Shown piece after piece: positions 17,491-29,061 of a DNA stretch of 64,000 nt; the first letter of the stretch is position 1; each line of letters starts with the position of its first letter. Below the pieces are notes generated by a model. That model searched no databases, was not told where the DNA came from, and saw only the letters and a list, made by a program, of their open reading frames with translations. Source of the stretch: Ascarosepion bandense (taxonomy: Eukaryota > Mollusca > Cephalopoda > Sepiida > Sepiidae); the NCBI GenBank assembly GCA_037127315.1, contig JBBBDQ010000230.1, positions 775,001-839,000 on the forward strand, in the 5' to 3' direction. The position numbers and the translations under genes were made by a program.

Positions 17491-18331
17491 TGTTCTTGAT
17501 TCCTCTTCTTTTATTGTTCTTGCTCCTTGATAATGCTTACCGTTTTCTTAATGTTTCGCAGTCAGTAACCCTCTTCTGCTGTAGTAGCTTTATTTCATTG
17601 CTTGTGATGAAATTAATTAAAAAAAGCTTCAGTTGTACTAAAATAAATGATTATTTATTACCTGATATTAAAAAATATGCTACCTTCAATTTTCGATTTT
17701 CTTAAATTGTAGCCGACGGAATGCAGCTCTATATGCAACTTAAGTTTAGTACACTAAGATTAAATAGACCCCGAAAACTATATATTGTATTTCTATCAAA
17801 GTTTAGAAAAGTTGAGATTAGTGAGACTTTAAAGTCCAATATCTCGAAGCTACAAAAATTGCAGACAGAGGCTATTCATTCCGGATGCGGATTTCATAAT
17901 ATTCCAGAATATTGTCATAGATGATAGTGCCAACGAAACTGAAGTCAGCTACCAAACCTCAATACGTTTTAAAAATATCTCGTCAGATAAAATAGCAACA
18001 CTGGAACAGGCTAAGAATAACCGCATCTCTTTTAACATAATTGAATCTGTAATTGGAAATATCGAATTTTAAAAGTACGTATTTTTTTTATATGTATTAT
18101 GTACACGGTTTGGATAATGCTGTTGATTTTATTTGTTAGTTTGACTGACAATCAATTATTTTTATTTGTTTAAATCCGAACACCCACAAGAGCCGAAGAT
18201 TTCATGACTTGACTGGAACATTATAACCAATACATTGACGTCAGTATTTTATAACAATTTGAAGGTATTTACATTTTTTAGAAATTAATAAATGTCACTC
18301 TTGAAAAAGTGTCAAAATGACTGGAAAGAAC

Positions 18332-18335
<4 letters not shown>
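17491..18335. other. Unassigned AT-rich interval
   Basis: Two short frames (17466-17705, 17721-17924) lack known motifs and have the composition of surrounding DNA. No supported gene. Confidence 0.5.
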
Positions 18336-18366
<31 letters not shown>

Positions 18367-19345
18367 TTAAAAAGAGTAGACGTCATTTTGTTTTCCCAAG
18401 CACGAGGAACCTTTCAGCCAACACTTGTCAAGGGTTACGTTGATTGGAACTCTTTTGTTCCTAAGTCCCGTAAAATTGGCCTAATAGAAACTTTGGTTCA
18501 CCGTGCCCTTAGTATTTGTTCTCCTGAATGCTTGGCCAGTGAATTAACACGCTTGCAAGATATTTTTGAAGGGAATGGGTACCCCATTAATTTGGTAAAA
18601 CGGGTAATTGCTCGTAAGATTAAACGGTTTAAAGAACCAAAACTTGAAGGGCCAAGTCGCTGTCCTTTGTATCTTAAATTACCCTGGCTTGGAAGAAAAT
18701 GTCTCACTGCTACTGACAACGTTTCGGCTAGTATTTCGTCGGGTTATTTTTCATTGCAGTTGCGTGTTGTTTTTAAGGCAAGGCCCGCGTTTCCATCTTT
18801 CGTTAAGGATCGGTTGTCCTATTTTCGTAAAAAATATACGTTTAGGCAATTCTCATAGGAATATAAGAACAACTCAAGCTGTGTTGGATTCAGCAATCGG
18901 CCAACACCTGCTGGATGGTCAAGCTTGTGCATCCTCTTATAAGGACAACTGGTTTTCTGTCCTGCACAGTGCTCGATCGGCATACCATTTACGTGTTTTG
19001 GAGGCCATTTGCCTAAAAATCCAGCAGCCGAGCCTGTGCAGGCAGAAAGAGCAGTTCCTGCGCTCCTTGCAATTACTGGCGAGTTTGTGAGTGTAACATT
19101 TTTCTTTTATATTTCACTCTTGTGGAATTATATGTTTACACCCCCCTTACATTTTAATATTTTTCAATAAATTTATTTTTAAACGAATTCCATCTTCTCC
19201 CAGTATTGCAAGTATTCCCCTTTCTGGTCTTGTCCTCTTCTTTACCCCTTTGTAATTGTGTGCCAACGAAACCCTTGACAAGTGTTGGCTGAAAGGTTCC
19301 TCGGGTTTGGGAAAACAAAATGACGTCTACTGTTTTTAAGGCTAT
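18336..19345 (+). mobile_element. Penelope-like element with inverted terminal segment
   Basis: A (TA)n tract (18336-18365) is followed by 18364-18437, which recurs inverted at 19265-19340 (for example CAGCCAACACTTGTCAAGGG and its complement). Between them lies Penelope coding sequence. Penelope-like elements often have terminal repeats with an inverted partial copy, so this fits that architecture. The 3' side ends in another (TA)n at 19375-19430. Confidence 0.8.
18430..19090 (+). pseudogene. Penelope-like reverse transcriptase, C-terminal part, internally deleted
   Basis: In one frame: WNSFVPKSRKIGLIETLVHR, ALSICSPECLASELTRLQDI and NGYPINLVKRVI, the conserved region after the Penelope reverse-transcriptase core, then YLKLPWLGRKC, LRVVFKARPAFPS and KDRLSY. 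The frame stops at 18858. From about 18885 another frame carries the C-terminal end (SAIGQHLLDGQACA, FSVLHSARSAYHLRVLEAI, PSLCRQKEQFLRSLQLL). The zinc-binding and GIY-YIG segment normally between these blocks is missing, so an internal deletion plus frameshift has occurred near 18845-18885. It is inactive. Confidence 0.82.
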
Positions 19346-19369
19346 TTGTTATTTCTGTGGGTACAAATC

Positions 19370-19374
<5 letters not shown>

Positions 19375-19430
<56 letters not shown>
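19375..19430. repeat. (TA)n microsatellite
   Basis: 56 bp of TA repeat between two Penelope-like elements. Confidence 0.97.
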
Positions 19431-19433
<3 letters not shown>

Positions 19434-19434
19434 A

Positions 19435-19730
19435 AACTTTAATCCAAAAGGAAAAGCAGGAAGGTAAATCCCAAAGACCCGATCCTAATTAATATTAATT
19501 TCATTAATATTAAAACTGATAAAGGTGGAGAGCTCAATGTAACAAATATTTAAATTACAGACCCAATTATAAAATAAAATAAAATAAATTTCGATGTTCA
19601 AATCAGTTGTATGCCAATTTCTATATGAAATCCCGAAGAGAAATTTCACGCATCATCGGCAACGTCTTTATTTAAAAATAAACCAAGATATTTTACCGGC
19701 GGAAGTTCAAAAGAAATATACATCACGCAG

Positions 19731-19780
<50 letters not shown>

Positions 19781-20935
19781 GTGATTTCCGGCAATTTTGA
19801 CATATTAAGTAGATTTTTGAACCATAAACAGATAGGTTTATATGGGAATGATGGGTTAATGTTTATCCACAATTCCAATGGACCCTACACGAATAGAATC
19901 CATTAAAAAATCATTAGAGCCCTAAATTTTCTCGGTTTTAAGGTTGAATTTTCTTTCAATCTTAAAATTGTAAACTACCTAGATATTACCCTTAACTTAA
20001 ATGATGGATCCCACCAGTTTTTCTCTAAGAAAATAGTTTACCCACTTACATTAATATCTCATCTAATCCCCACAAAACTATTTTAAAACAGATTTCTAAT
20101 ATCGTAAATAATAGAATTAACCGTTATCATCGAACATCAAAATTTCAATGAAAGTAAAGGAATTTACAAGGCCCTTCTAAAAAGCGGATTTAAAAATAAA
20201 TTTATGTATATAAAACCAACAATTGACCCAGAACCATCTAATACCAAAAATAAAAATAAAAATAATTGTAGAAAAAGAAAGATAATTTAGTTTAACTCTC
20301 CATATTGCAAACTAACCAATATTAATATAGGTAAATATTTTCTCAGGTTAATAGATAAACATTTTAATAACAACAATCCCCTACGGAAAATCTGTAATAG
20401 GAACACATTAAAATTAGCTATTCCTGTACCCCAAATATTGAGAACATTATTAGTTCTCACAAAAAGCAAATTCTAAAGGATTTATTTAATACCGACTCTA
20501 GGTCTGGAATTTCTAATGAATGCAACTGTAGCTCCATGAGTTTCTGCCAGGTGGAAGGCAAATGTAAATCCACCCAGGTAATCTATGAAGCTCACATTTC
20601 ACCATCCAACAACAGGAAAAATTACCGGACCTATATTGGTATATCCTCAGGAGTTTTTAAGCAACGCTATTGCAATCACATGTATTCCTTTTCCAACCCA
20701 AATCAGAAATACCAAACAGTCCTTTCACGAAGATTTTGGAAAAGATAAAGAAAGAAGGGCTGAACACTATAGTTTCTTGGAAACTAATAGGTTCAGCTCG
20801 TATTCCGAGGAATTTTCACGATAGATGCAATGTGTTTGCAGGAAAAGATACAAATACTAAAGTTCCCTAATCAGCACCTCTTGAATTTAAAAAAAGAATT
20901 CATTAGTAAATGCCGCCATGAGGTGAAATTTTTGA
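19435..20935 (+). mobile_element. Second Penelope-like element, decayed, different lineage
   Basis: 19435-19735 is the block also present, partly inverted, at 2275-2626. It contains a possible N-terminal reading (HHRQRLYLKINQDILPAEVQ at 19654-19713), interrupted by (TA)n at 19737-19777. From 19790 the sequence decodes in several frames as the late reverse-transcriptase region (VNYLDITLNLNDGSHQFFSK) and linker (KGIYKALLKSGFKN-like), reaching a GIY-YIG endonuclease at about 20519-20748. Frameshifts and stops are frequent. Confidence 0.75.
20519..20870 (+). pseudogene. GIY-YIG endonuclease domain of Penelope-like element
   Basis: 20536-20748 reads CQVEGKCKSTQVIYEAHISP, then YRTYIGISSGVFKQRYCNHM and YSFSNPNQ. 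This is the Penelope GIY-YIG pattern: Cys-rich lead-in, IYEA, YIGISSG with FKxRYxNH. The reading then shifts by one: KILEKIKKEGLNTIVSWKLI and RCNVFAGKDTNTKVP (to 20870), matching the usual domain end (W..LK, WKI, CxLC..EK). In the intact family the domain nicks DNA for target-primed insertion. The frameshift near 20730 makes this copy nonfunctional. Confidence 0.8.
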
Positions 20936-22626
20936 ACGTTGAAATTTAAGTTTTGAATTCAGTTTTAGGAAACTAATTTAATTAATTAATTAAAATTTAA
21001 ATAGTAAATTTGAACCCCACTACCAATGACTGATCTCAGCTCCCATTAGATTCCTTCTTCTTCCTTTTCTTCCTATTAATATCTACCTTTTAACGAGTAA
21101 AGATACTTAGACTAACTTAACCCCCAATTTTTCTTGCACCTTTAAATATTTTTTCCCTGCACCTTTATATTTTTCTCTGCACCTTTAATTTTTTTGTGTG
21201 CAGTCTTTTGTACGTGTGTGGTTGGGTCACTAAGTGTGTGTGTACGTATGTGTGTTTGTATATGTGTGTAGTATGTTATTTTGTATTTATTTGTATATGC
21301 ATGTATATATGTATACGTATTGAATATATCTATCTATCTATATGTATATATATATGTATATGTATATGTGTATATGTGTGTGCGTGTAAGTGTATACTTG
21401 TTAAATTTAATATATTCCTTAAGTAAAAAAAATTTTTCATCTTTATTTTTATATTTATTATATTTTATATTTTATTTTATTCTATGTTTTTTATTAATTT
21501 TCTATAAATTTTATTTTTAATTTAAATCTAGTGTTATATTTAAATTTAAGTTATATGTCAAGATTTCCCCTCCCCAACTTTTTTTTCTAATAACTTCATC
21601 CCATTTATTTAAACCAAAAACCGCTATGTTTTATTTGTCAACACATATTCACAATTCACATATTAAAATGCTGACATAATACAAAATCATTTTAATTTAA
21701 AGCACAAATGTATGCCGAAATAATTTAAATTGATAGAATTATTTATTTGCTTAAAGGGATGTCAACACTTTATGGGCTATTTAATGCCAAACAATATTCT
21801 TGGGGCTTTAAAGTAAAAGTAAAATATGATATATGTTATTCTTCTTTCCCATTTGAGTAAATGGCAGATAACGCTTAGGTTTTGTGCGTCAACACTTTTG
21901 CGCCGACATAGTTACTTGGGGCAGTGACATTATGTTGCAGTTTTCTTGAAGTTATATTTTTAAATACAATTAGATTTCTTTAAGAAATTGCAAGATATTA
22001 TGTAAATTAATATCTTGAAGGAATTCTTTCATGTGTATGTTATCTTGTTACCGACATATCAACCTCAAATTAATGGCGAAATCTAAATATTTTGAACGCA
22101 GTTTTATGGCTACAACTACGAATAAAATTTATTGTTAGTTACTTAGCTATAAAAAGTATTTTTGGTAGTCTTTTTTATAAATGTATTGTTGGTAATTTAC
22201 AATAAAAATGTATGTTTGTACTATCATCGTATTGTTTTCCTAGTCATTCTTTTGTTTGGGGTTCACTATTTTCCCATTCCTGGGACAGTAACAGGTGCTA
22301 CCACCACGGCTACAACAGGGAAACACAGCGGTTAAGAGGTGGCGCCAAACTCCTGAAAAATCTCCAATCTTCTAATCAGATGCTTTGCTGATGTAGTTTA
22401 TCATCATGTCCAGGACTAAATTGAAGTATAAACATTCTCCCAATTTTACTTGGTTAGAATCATTACAACCGATGAAAAGTGGGCTCTCTAGCGATATAAC
22501 AATGAGTAGAAATATTTTAAAGAAAATAAATTTATTTTTTTTATATTGGTATTTTCTTGGCAGATGATATAATTTTCATGTCGATGTCCTCTTCATATTT
22601 CTAATTCGCTAGTTTGTATTTTATAT
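20936..22626. other. Unassigned AT-rich interval with TG/TA low complexity
   Basis: 21190-21430 is imperfect TGTGTA/TATATG repeat; frames there are low-complexity artefacts. The rest shows no gene, RNA or recognised repeat. Confidence 0.5.
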
Positions 22627-23277
22627 TAAGACATAGCCCGGCGTTGCCCGTGCAACTCAGAACATTTTAGTAGTAGGAGAAGATGTCAATGAGAGGAATA
22701 GATGGATTACATTTACTGACAGTTGATTTCCCGCATAAAATATTTAGCGAAAAAAGAAGCTTTATTTTTTTTAATTTTATTTTCTGAAGCATGAAAAAAA
22801 AAAAGACTTAAATAATTAAATTAATCATTGGCACTTTTTTTTTACATATTTTGTTTTTGTTTGAAAAACACTTTTCTAAAAAATATTTCTTTGTTTCAAA
22901 ATTACGGGGGAAAATATTAACATTTTTTGTTGACCAAATTAATTTTTAAAATGTCGGAATAAATATTGAAATATAAAGGCTCTTTTCTTTTTTTTTAGTC
23001 GCGTTTGATACGTGTGATTTGATTTCTGTGACGTAATTAAGTAACAATATTAGATCTTAGATGTTTTACGGAGCAAATGTAAACAATCATGTCCATTGGC
23101 TAAAAAGTGCGAAAGGGAAAATTGCTGAACATAAACTCAAAAAGTATGTGTCCATCTAGCTTCCCTGTAGATATGTGTCCTTAGAAAGTTTGAATGGCGT
23201 AGCTTAAAAAATGTAGGCGTGCATAGAGAACAGTCACAGACAGACTCACAGATTATCTTTTATACATATAGATAAGA
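22627..23277 (-). mobile_element. Helitron-like non-autonomous element
   Basis: On the minus strand it starts A|TCTTATCTATATG at 23277 with a TCTGTCTGTGACTG-rich 5' region and ends in the palindromic GGGCAACGCCGGGC segment followed by ATGTCTTA (22627). The 5' TC start, 3' short GC hairpin and CTRR-like end resemble Helitrons, and the same ends occur at 49351-50090 and 60729-61105. The middle is unrelated and has no Rep/helicase coding. The superfamily call is by terminal structure only. Confidence 0.5.
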
Positions 23278-23556
23278 TTGCGTGGATATCGATACGGAAC
23301 AAGAAATCAAAGTCCGGTTGAATTCGTTGGATTCACTTACGCGCAAATTACCTTAGGGACGTTATGAATCAGTCGCTTCTCTCTTTAACTATGGGTTAAA
23401 AAAGAAGGACATATTGGTTTTTAAAGTTTTGGTTAGCAACCAGTATACCGTAAAAAGTAATGGTAACCTACTGCATGAAAAATTTAATGCCCAGTCAGTC
23501 ATGGCTATTTCGAGACATGATCGCCCAAGCGTGTATCGCGTACGGTACTTAACCGA
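23278..23556 (+). mobile_element. tRNA-derived SINE (SINE-B) copy
   Basis: Truncated head (GCGTGGATATCGA), CACTTACGCGCAAATTACC, TAACTATGGGTTAAA, and the tail with CCCAGTCAGTCATGGC, the GAGACATGATCGCCC segment, GCGTGTATCGCGTACGG and CTTAA. It immediately abuts the Helitron-like element. Confidence 0.8.
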
Positions 23557-24065
23557 ATTTGTATTTATTTACCTTATTATCTCCCATATGATGTTCATTA
23601 ACACGCCTACTATGAGAAAATGATTGGCGAAAATAGCGTTATGGACGAATCGCTTTGGTATTTCTTATACCCCAATTATCTTTACCGGTTTCGTTTTGTG
23701 AGAGCCCAGCAACCAGTCTTTTATTTTAGTATTTGCTATTATAGATCTTCTCGTCTCTCAGGGAAACCTAACTTTAACTAATTCTTTTACGGCTTCGCAT
23801 GATGAGCGACATTCGTCGATATTAACAGATAACCAGTGCTGAGTCGTAGAAATAGTACTGAAGATAATATCAATTGCAAAAAAGACTGACAAATCCGAAA
23901 ATTTTGGCTAATGCGTTTCAACCAAACCAAATACGAAGGCGATAACAGTTTAAAAGTAACACACTCATTATTAATTCATGCAAAACACGAGAGGAGTTAT
24001 GCACATTTAAAAATTACGAAAGGCACAAACATTCATCGAAAATTCGCTTCAGTGTCAAACATCAT
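23557..24065. other. Unassigned interval
   Basis: No gene or known repeat recognised. Confidence 0.5.
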
Positions 24066-24354
24066 GTGGGTTGTGGTGCTGTGGAACGAGAAATCGACGA
24101 GCCGATTTCGAATTTCAGTTGAATTCCTTGCGTTCACTTACGCGAAAATACACATAGGAAATGTATTATTCTGTCTCTTCCCTTCCACTTATGGGTTAAA
24201 TAATTAAATATGGTTTGTTTCTATAGCCTTGGCTGACAACTAGTATACTGCAGAAAGTAATGACAACCTACTGCGGGATAACCTTCTGCTCAGTCAGTCA
24301 TGTCTCTTTCGAGACATGATCGCCCAAGTGAGTATCACATATGGCACTTAATTG
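24066..24354 (+). mobile_element. tRNA-derived SINE (SINE-B) copy
   Basis: Near full length: head TGTGGGTTGTGGTGCTGTGG, B-box-like ATTTCGAATTTCA, central TATGGGTTAAATAATT, and tail CAGTCAGTCATGTCTC with hairpin CATGTCTC/GAGACATG, ending GTATCACATATGGCACTTAA. Confidence 0.85.
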
Positions 24355-25439
24355 TTTGACTGATCGAACATAAGCAACAGTCGGTGAGAGTACTTCCAAA
24401 AGAATCTTTCAGTCGATGGTACAAGCTCCAAATTCGGGATATATATGTTCCAGGACCCATTTTCTCAGAACTACCTATGTCGAAATCAGAATGGGCGCCA
24501 TTTTTGAAGATTACCGTCTCATAAAATAGAAAAAGGGTTTTCAGAGCTAAACGTCTATAAATAGGAACATGCTATTGATCCAAATATTAAATAGAATGTG
24601 TTTTGACTGGAGACGTATATTTTGGCACTAATATTCGAAAATGGCTATCAATTTTCAAGATCCCGGCCATTGCATAACTTAAAATTAGTACTTTTGTAGA
24701 TGTCTTTTAAAATTATAACAGATATTGTTGGGTAATGTCTGTGATCATGTATTGAGATGATGGGGTCAAGCTGTGCGATATTATGTGAAAAAAAGTGATG
24801 TTAATGCACAATCAAGGCACACTGATGACATTGCTTTGAGCTCAGCATTAGGTTCAGTGTCGGTTTATAGTGTACTGCTTTTAACTAGAGTGTACTAACT
24901 GCAACTGTAGTTGTAGTATACTTGAGTGCCCCAAATGCTATCTAATAAGCTCCGGTATGTTAATGCAGCAAGACGTATCGCTAGTTGTAGTGTTACACTA
25001 TCAGACAGCTGTGCCTGAATTGACATGATGTGCAAGCGCAGGAGAGCCGAGCCAAAAGAATTTCTATTTACTCGTAAGGTGCACAGGTTGCAGAGGACGT
25101 AAATAGAATTAGATTAAAGATCGGGCTAGGTGTAGGGTGTTTGTAAGTATGAACTTAGTTCTATTCCAATATCTCAGTATGCTTATGTATTTTGTACGGC
25201 CATGTGGTAAAAGGATAAATCCTCGGCCTTTACATGTTCAATATGTTCACCAATAATCCACTGAGTTGTTCTCCTAAAACAGACTGAAGAATGTGTTGCC
25301 TCTGTCAGACTGATACAAAAATGCGTTGAAGTCTTCCCCAAACAGATATGATTGTAGTTCTGATGTTTATTCTATGATAGCAAAAAACTACCACACTTTC
25401 AGACAATTAACCAGTCACTGATCAAGTTAGACGTTTACA
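24355..25439. other. Unassigned interval
   Basis: Mixed-composition DNA without TA microsatellites. No ORF or repeat was assigned; it may be unique sequence. Confidence 0.45.
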
Positions 25440-25947
25440 GATTAGACAAAGAAGGCGCTATTGAGTATACACTGAGGCAAAATACTGCCAAGTACCACCA
25501 AAAGCTTTGCCAAATATTTGACAGCTATAAACTTGAGCGTGCCACTAAAAGAGCAGTTGAATTCAAAATGATTTAAAAGAATGGCACTCAAAAATTTGAA
25601 GAATTAGCATGGAAGTGCCACGGTTTTATGCTTTGTGAAAAGACAAAATCAAAATGAAAGTTGCGACAAGCCGCGACCATGCAGCTGAATTAAAGACTAA
25701 ATGAATGTGCTCGCAATCTTGATGATGATAAGATTTCGCTCTTTTGAGCGGGGGAAATGTGGTTACCCTGGAAAAGAAATACCATTGCTCTTGCTTAACA
25801 ACACTGTATCATGCAGATAGGGAACATATTGTAACCAAGAACAAAGAAATGTCCCGTAATTCCAAGAAATGGAAGTCTTTCCATTGCCCTGAAATGACAG
25901 CAGTTAAAAAATTGTGGCTGCAAAACGGAATGGCTAGATCGATGTAA
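25440..25947 (+). pseudogene. Relic of a repetitive invertebrate protein family (function unknown)
   Basis: Broken frames read LRQNTAKYHQKLCQIFDSYK, then LRQAA, LNECARNLDDDKISLF and VVTLEKKYHCSCLTTLYHAD. Order and spacing (a conserved Lys-Tyr-His...Cys motif, then an RAA...D.K.LAKLS-like helix and a YHxxCLTxLY motif) resemble a widespread, mostly transposon-associated family in cephalopods and other invertebrates. I cannot name its activity. Several stops interrupt it, including one before 25744. The last piece is open from 25744 to 25947. Confidence 0.5.
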
Positions 25948-26059
25948 ATGCTATCGCTTAAGCCTCAAGTATACATAGTTGTTTGCATTAAAAATGCAAG
26001 AACAAAATGATTGATTAATCAACCATCTGAGACCAAAATTAATAGTTGAGTTTCTAAGC

Positions 26060-26165
26060 AACGCTCAGATGTGACACAAGGCCGAAAGACTGAGGTATTC
26101 ATTGAGGATCGAACTCACTAGCAAGCCTGTCTTGCTAACATTACACCACGTCGAGGAGCACGAAT
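26060..26165 (-). repeat. tRNA-like SINE fragment (family C)
   Basis: The minus strand has GTGGTGTAATGTTAGC (A-box-like) and GTGAGTTCGATCCTC (B-box-like). A diverged relative is at 28240-28350 (TGAGGATATAACTCACTA, TGTTAAACCTTACACC). The arms do not fold as a true tRNA. Confidence 0.5.
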
Positions 26166-26817
26166 CCAAAGATAATATTTTTCTGCTATATATGCTATAT
26201 TATTCATTATTTTTCTTTTTGCTAGAATGAGAGCTGAATTAGCCTGTCATCATTTAATTCCAGGTCATGTCACCTTATTTTGTAATAATTACGATTTATG
26301 TTAAGTCTAGAAAACAATTTTCTAACTCAAAAACATATATTTCAATGTAAAGAACGTTAAATAGCACTATTCCATCAAAATTTTAGATCAAACTGATTCA
26401 TACCACTTTAAATGGCGACAATCTTGAAAAAAAGCAGCCATTTTGTTTTTCAATGTGGGTAACGTACTTTTCGGAGAGAGTAGGTCCTGGCGCATCTGTA
26501 TACCCAATATGGTGCTTGTACCTCCAAGTAAAAGATTATTTCACTAATCTGCTCTACTACAAGCGCCAGAGTAAGAATAGTTAAAAATATCATTATCCAC
26601 TTTTCATCTCTGGTCAATGTAAACAAGATGAGAATAGCAGCGTGAAGCCCAGCACTTTGCATATATACAGGAATATCAGCCAAATTTATGTATAGTGTCA
26701 CTGCTAAATTTTGAGGTCATGAATTTTAACTTCTAAAAAAACGTATTTGTGTATTGTACAATTGTCACTTAAAATGCATGAACATTTTTTTATTGTTAGA
26801 TTTTCTTTGTACGACTT
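26166..26817. other. Unassigned interval
   Basis: A minus-strand 83-codon frame (26450-26701) has hydrophobic stretches but no family resemblance. No supported gene. Confidence 0.45.
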
Positions 26818-27310
26818 ATCAACCCTTTGCAGATTATTTAAAGCTAAAAATATATATGTTTTTATTTGCTTTTTCGAGATAATTATAATTTATGGGCGCA
26901 AGTCTTACTTGTGTAAATGTTTGGCAGAATAGGAATTAGAAGAGAATTACAAATAAACATTACTAAGAGCTAACCGACAGGAAGTTGTGGATGGACTGAT
27001 TGATGGGTTGCTTTTTACTGCTTATCAACCTTTTCTAGATTATTTAAAGCGAGAAATATATTTTTATATGGCAAGAATGTTTTTCGAGATGATAATAATT
27101 TATGGATGCAAGTCTTACTTGCGTAAATGTTTGGTAGAACAAGTAACTAGGAGAGATTACAAATAAATATTGCTAAGAGGTAAAAGACAGTTGTGGATTG
27201 ACTGATTGATGGGTTGCTTTTTACGGATTATAAACCTTTTGCAGGTTATTTAAAGCCAGAACATAATCTCAGATCTTAAGATCGTTTGTAGATAATAAGG
27301 ATTTACTGAC
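26818..27310. repeat. 206-bp tandem repeat, about 2.4 copies
   Basis: Units start at 26818, 27024 and 27230 (ATCAACC/ATAAACC then TTTGCAGATTATTTAAAG), a constant 206-bp period. Shared blocks include GCAAGTCTTACTTG and GACTGATTGATGGGTTGC. The third unit is partial. No similarity to other repeats here was seen, so this may be a short satellite array. Confidence 0.9.
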
Positions 27311-27341
27311 ACAAGTTGTACTAATTAAACCCCTAATTAGG

Positions 27342-27440
27342 AAAATTGGTAGATTCATGCCTTTCCCAAGGGTATTTGCGCATAAGTGAATATAATGAAC
27401 CCGACTTGAATTAGAACTCGGTTATCCAATTTCCAGTTCT
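27342..27440 (-). mobile_element. SINE-B fragment
   Basis: CCTTTCCCAAGGGTATTTGC, GCATAAGTGAATATAATG and a diverged B-box complement; the head third of SINE-B in reverse orientation. Confidence 0.7.
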
Positions 27441-27802
27441 TAGCTGTTATCAATTACCTAAACACACATCTACTATATTTAAATGATCATCTATCTACCT
27501 AGAGTCCAGGATGCTTATGTTTGGTGATCGTAAAAGAACAGAAGATTCAACGGGACATGGCCTTAAGCCAAACACCATATTGGAGAATCATAATTGCCTA
27601 CTTCATGAAGGGAAACAAGAAATACGGGATCACATGGGACTATGTGAAACTTGACCTAAGTCTTCTATGCGGATTGTCGATGCGAGTTTCACATTTTAAC
27701 AGGAGTACCCTGACATGATTACCCAAGTGTACCATGGAAGTGCACTGTTGAAAAAATGCGTATGACTCCTGAGTATATAAAAGAAAGAGATAATATCTTA
27801 AA
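27441..27802. other. Unassigned interval
   Basis: Separates two opposite-orientation SINE-B pieces; nothing recognised inside. Confidence 0.45.
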
Positions 27803-27940
27803 TTTGCGTTATTCTCCCTCCAGCTATGAGTTAAATAGCTGGAAAGATTGGGTTCTATAGTCCTGGTTGGCAACCAGTCTACCACTGAATGTAATGGCAA
27901 CCTACCGAAGAAAAATTTTCTGCCCAGTCAGTCATTGACG
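27803..27940 (+). mobile_element. SINE-B fragment
   Basis: CTCCAGCTATGAGTTAAATA, GATTGGGTTCTATAGTCCTG, GCAACCAGTCTACCACTGAA and CCCAGTCAGTCATTG; the central to 3' part of SINE-B, missing the terminal hairpin. Confidence 0.8.
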
Positions 27941-29061
27941 CTTAATAATAATTAAACAGTACTGATAGGTATGAGTGTTTAAGTCTCGTGTTGACAATAG
28001 TGATGTAATAAGAACCGCGTTATAAATTCACGCTTGTCCTTCTTCTAAATGGGTTTCCATCCCAAATTAATCTGCCTTACTATTTTATCTTTAACTGTTG
28101 GTACATGAGGTTTTATTGTTATATGTTTTCTAGAGGTGCAATACGAATTGTCTCATTTGGAAAAGTAACACCGAATACACTTTCCTCACTTTTCACTGGC
28201 GAGCTTCCCCCAGAGGCTATAGCAATATACTAAGCGTAGCTGATATGTGGCACGAGGCTGAACGTATAAAGCACCCAGTGAGGATATAACTCACTACTCG
28301 GTCAAAACTGATCTATCTAGACAAGCATGTTAAACCTTACACCGAGTCTAGCTGTTTAAATCCCTAGTAGCTATAGAACAACAGAGAATAACAAAAACCA
28401 CACGCTACCCATAATTTAATAAATTCAATCTCTCACGCCTCCTCCCCTGATACTGCATTGTCCAGAACGATGCAAGACTTTATTCATATCTTACAGTTAA
28501 CCATAACTGTTGTTTTTGTATGAACAAGCCTTTAATATGAAAACTGTCGTTCCAGATTTTCAACTATTCTCTTAAATATCACCTGATTATTCCCGAAACA
28601 TTTTCTGTATACTAGCCAATAGAGTGACATGAATAAAGGTTATGTCTAACTGATAACAACAGGGAATGGTACACCTTCAAAGAAATCGATCTTAATAATC
28701 ACTTCTATAAGAACAAAAACAAACATATATCAGTGATTAAAATTGCCTCTGATGCTGAGATAAGAGAGTAAGTTCATGTGACAGTCTATTGGCAGAATCC
28801 ATTAAAGCTTTCGTAATGTGTGGTACGCTTTGATAGCTTAGTGAATCAATCAAAGGCCGACAAACCAACTGGAAATACGGACTCACACATATATACACAC
28901 GCATACATACAAACACGCACACAAATATATTTCGAATGATATTACTATTCTACGCCCCCTCCTTACCAAAATAACCTCAAAACACGACTATAAACAAAAA
29001 ATATATAAAACTAAAACAACCAACAAAAAAAAGAAAGAAGAAACAGACATATATAAACTCT
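27941..29061. other. Unassigned interval with a tRNA-like fragment
   Basis: 28240-28350 (minus) is a diverged member of tRNA-like family C. The rest has no recognisable feature. Confidence 0.45.
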
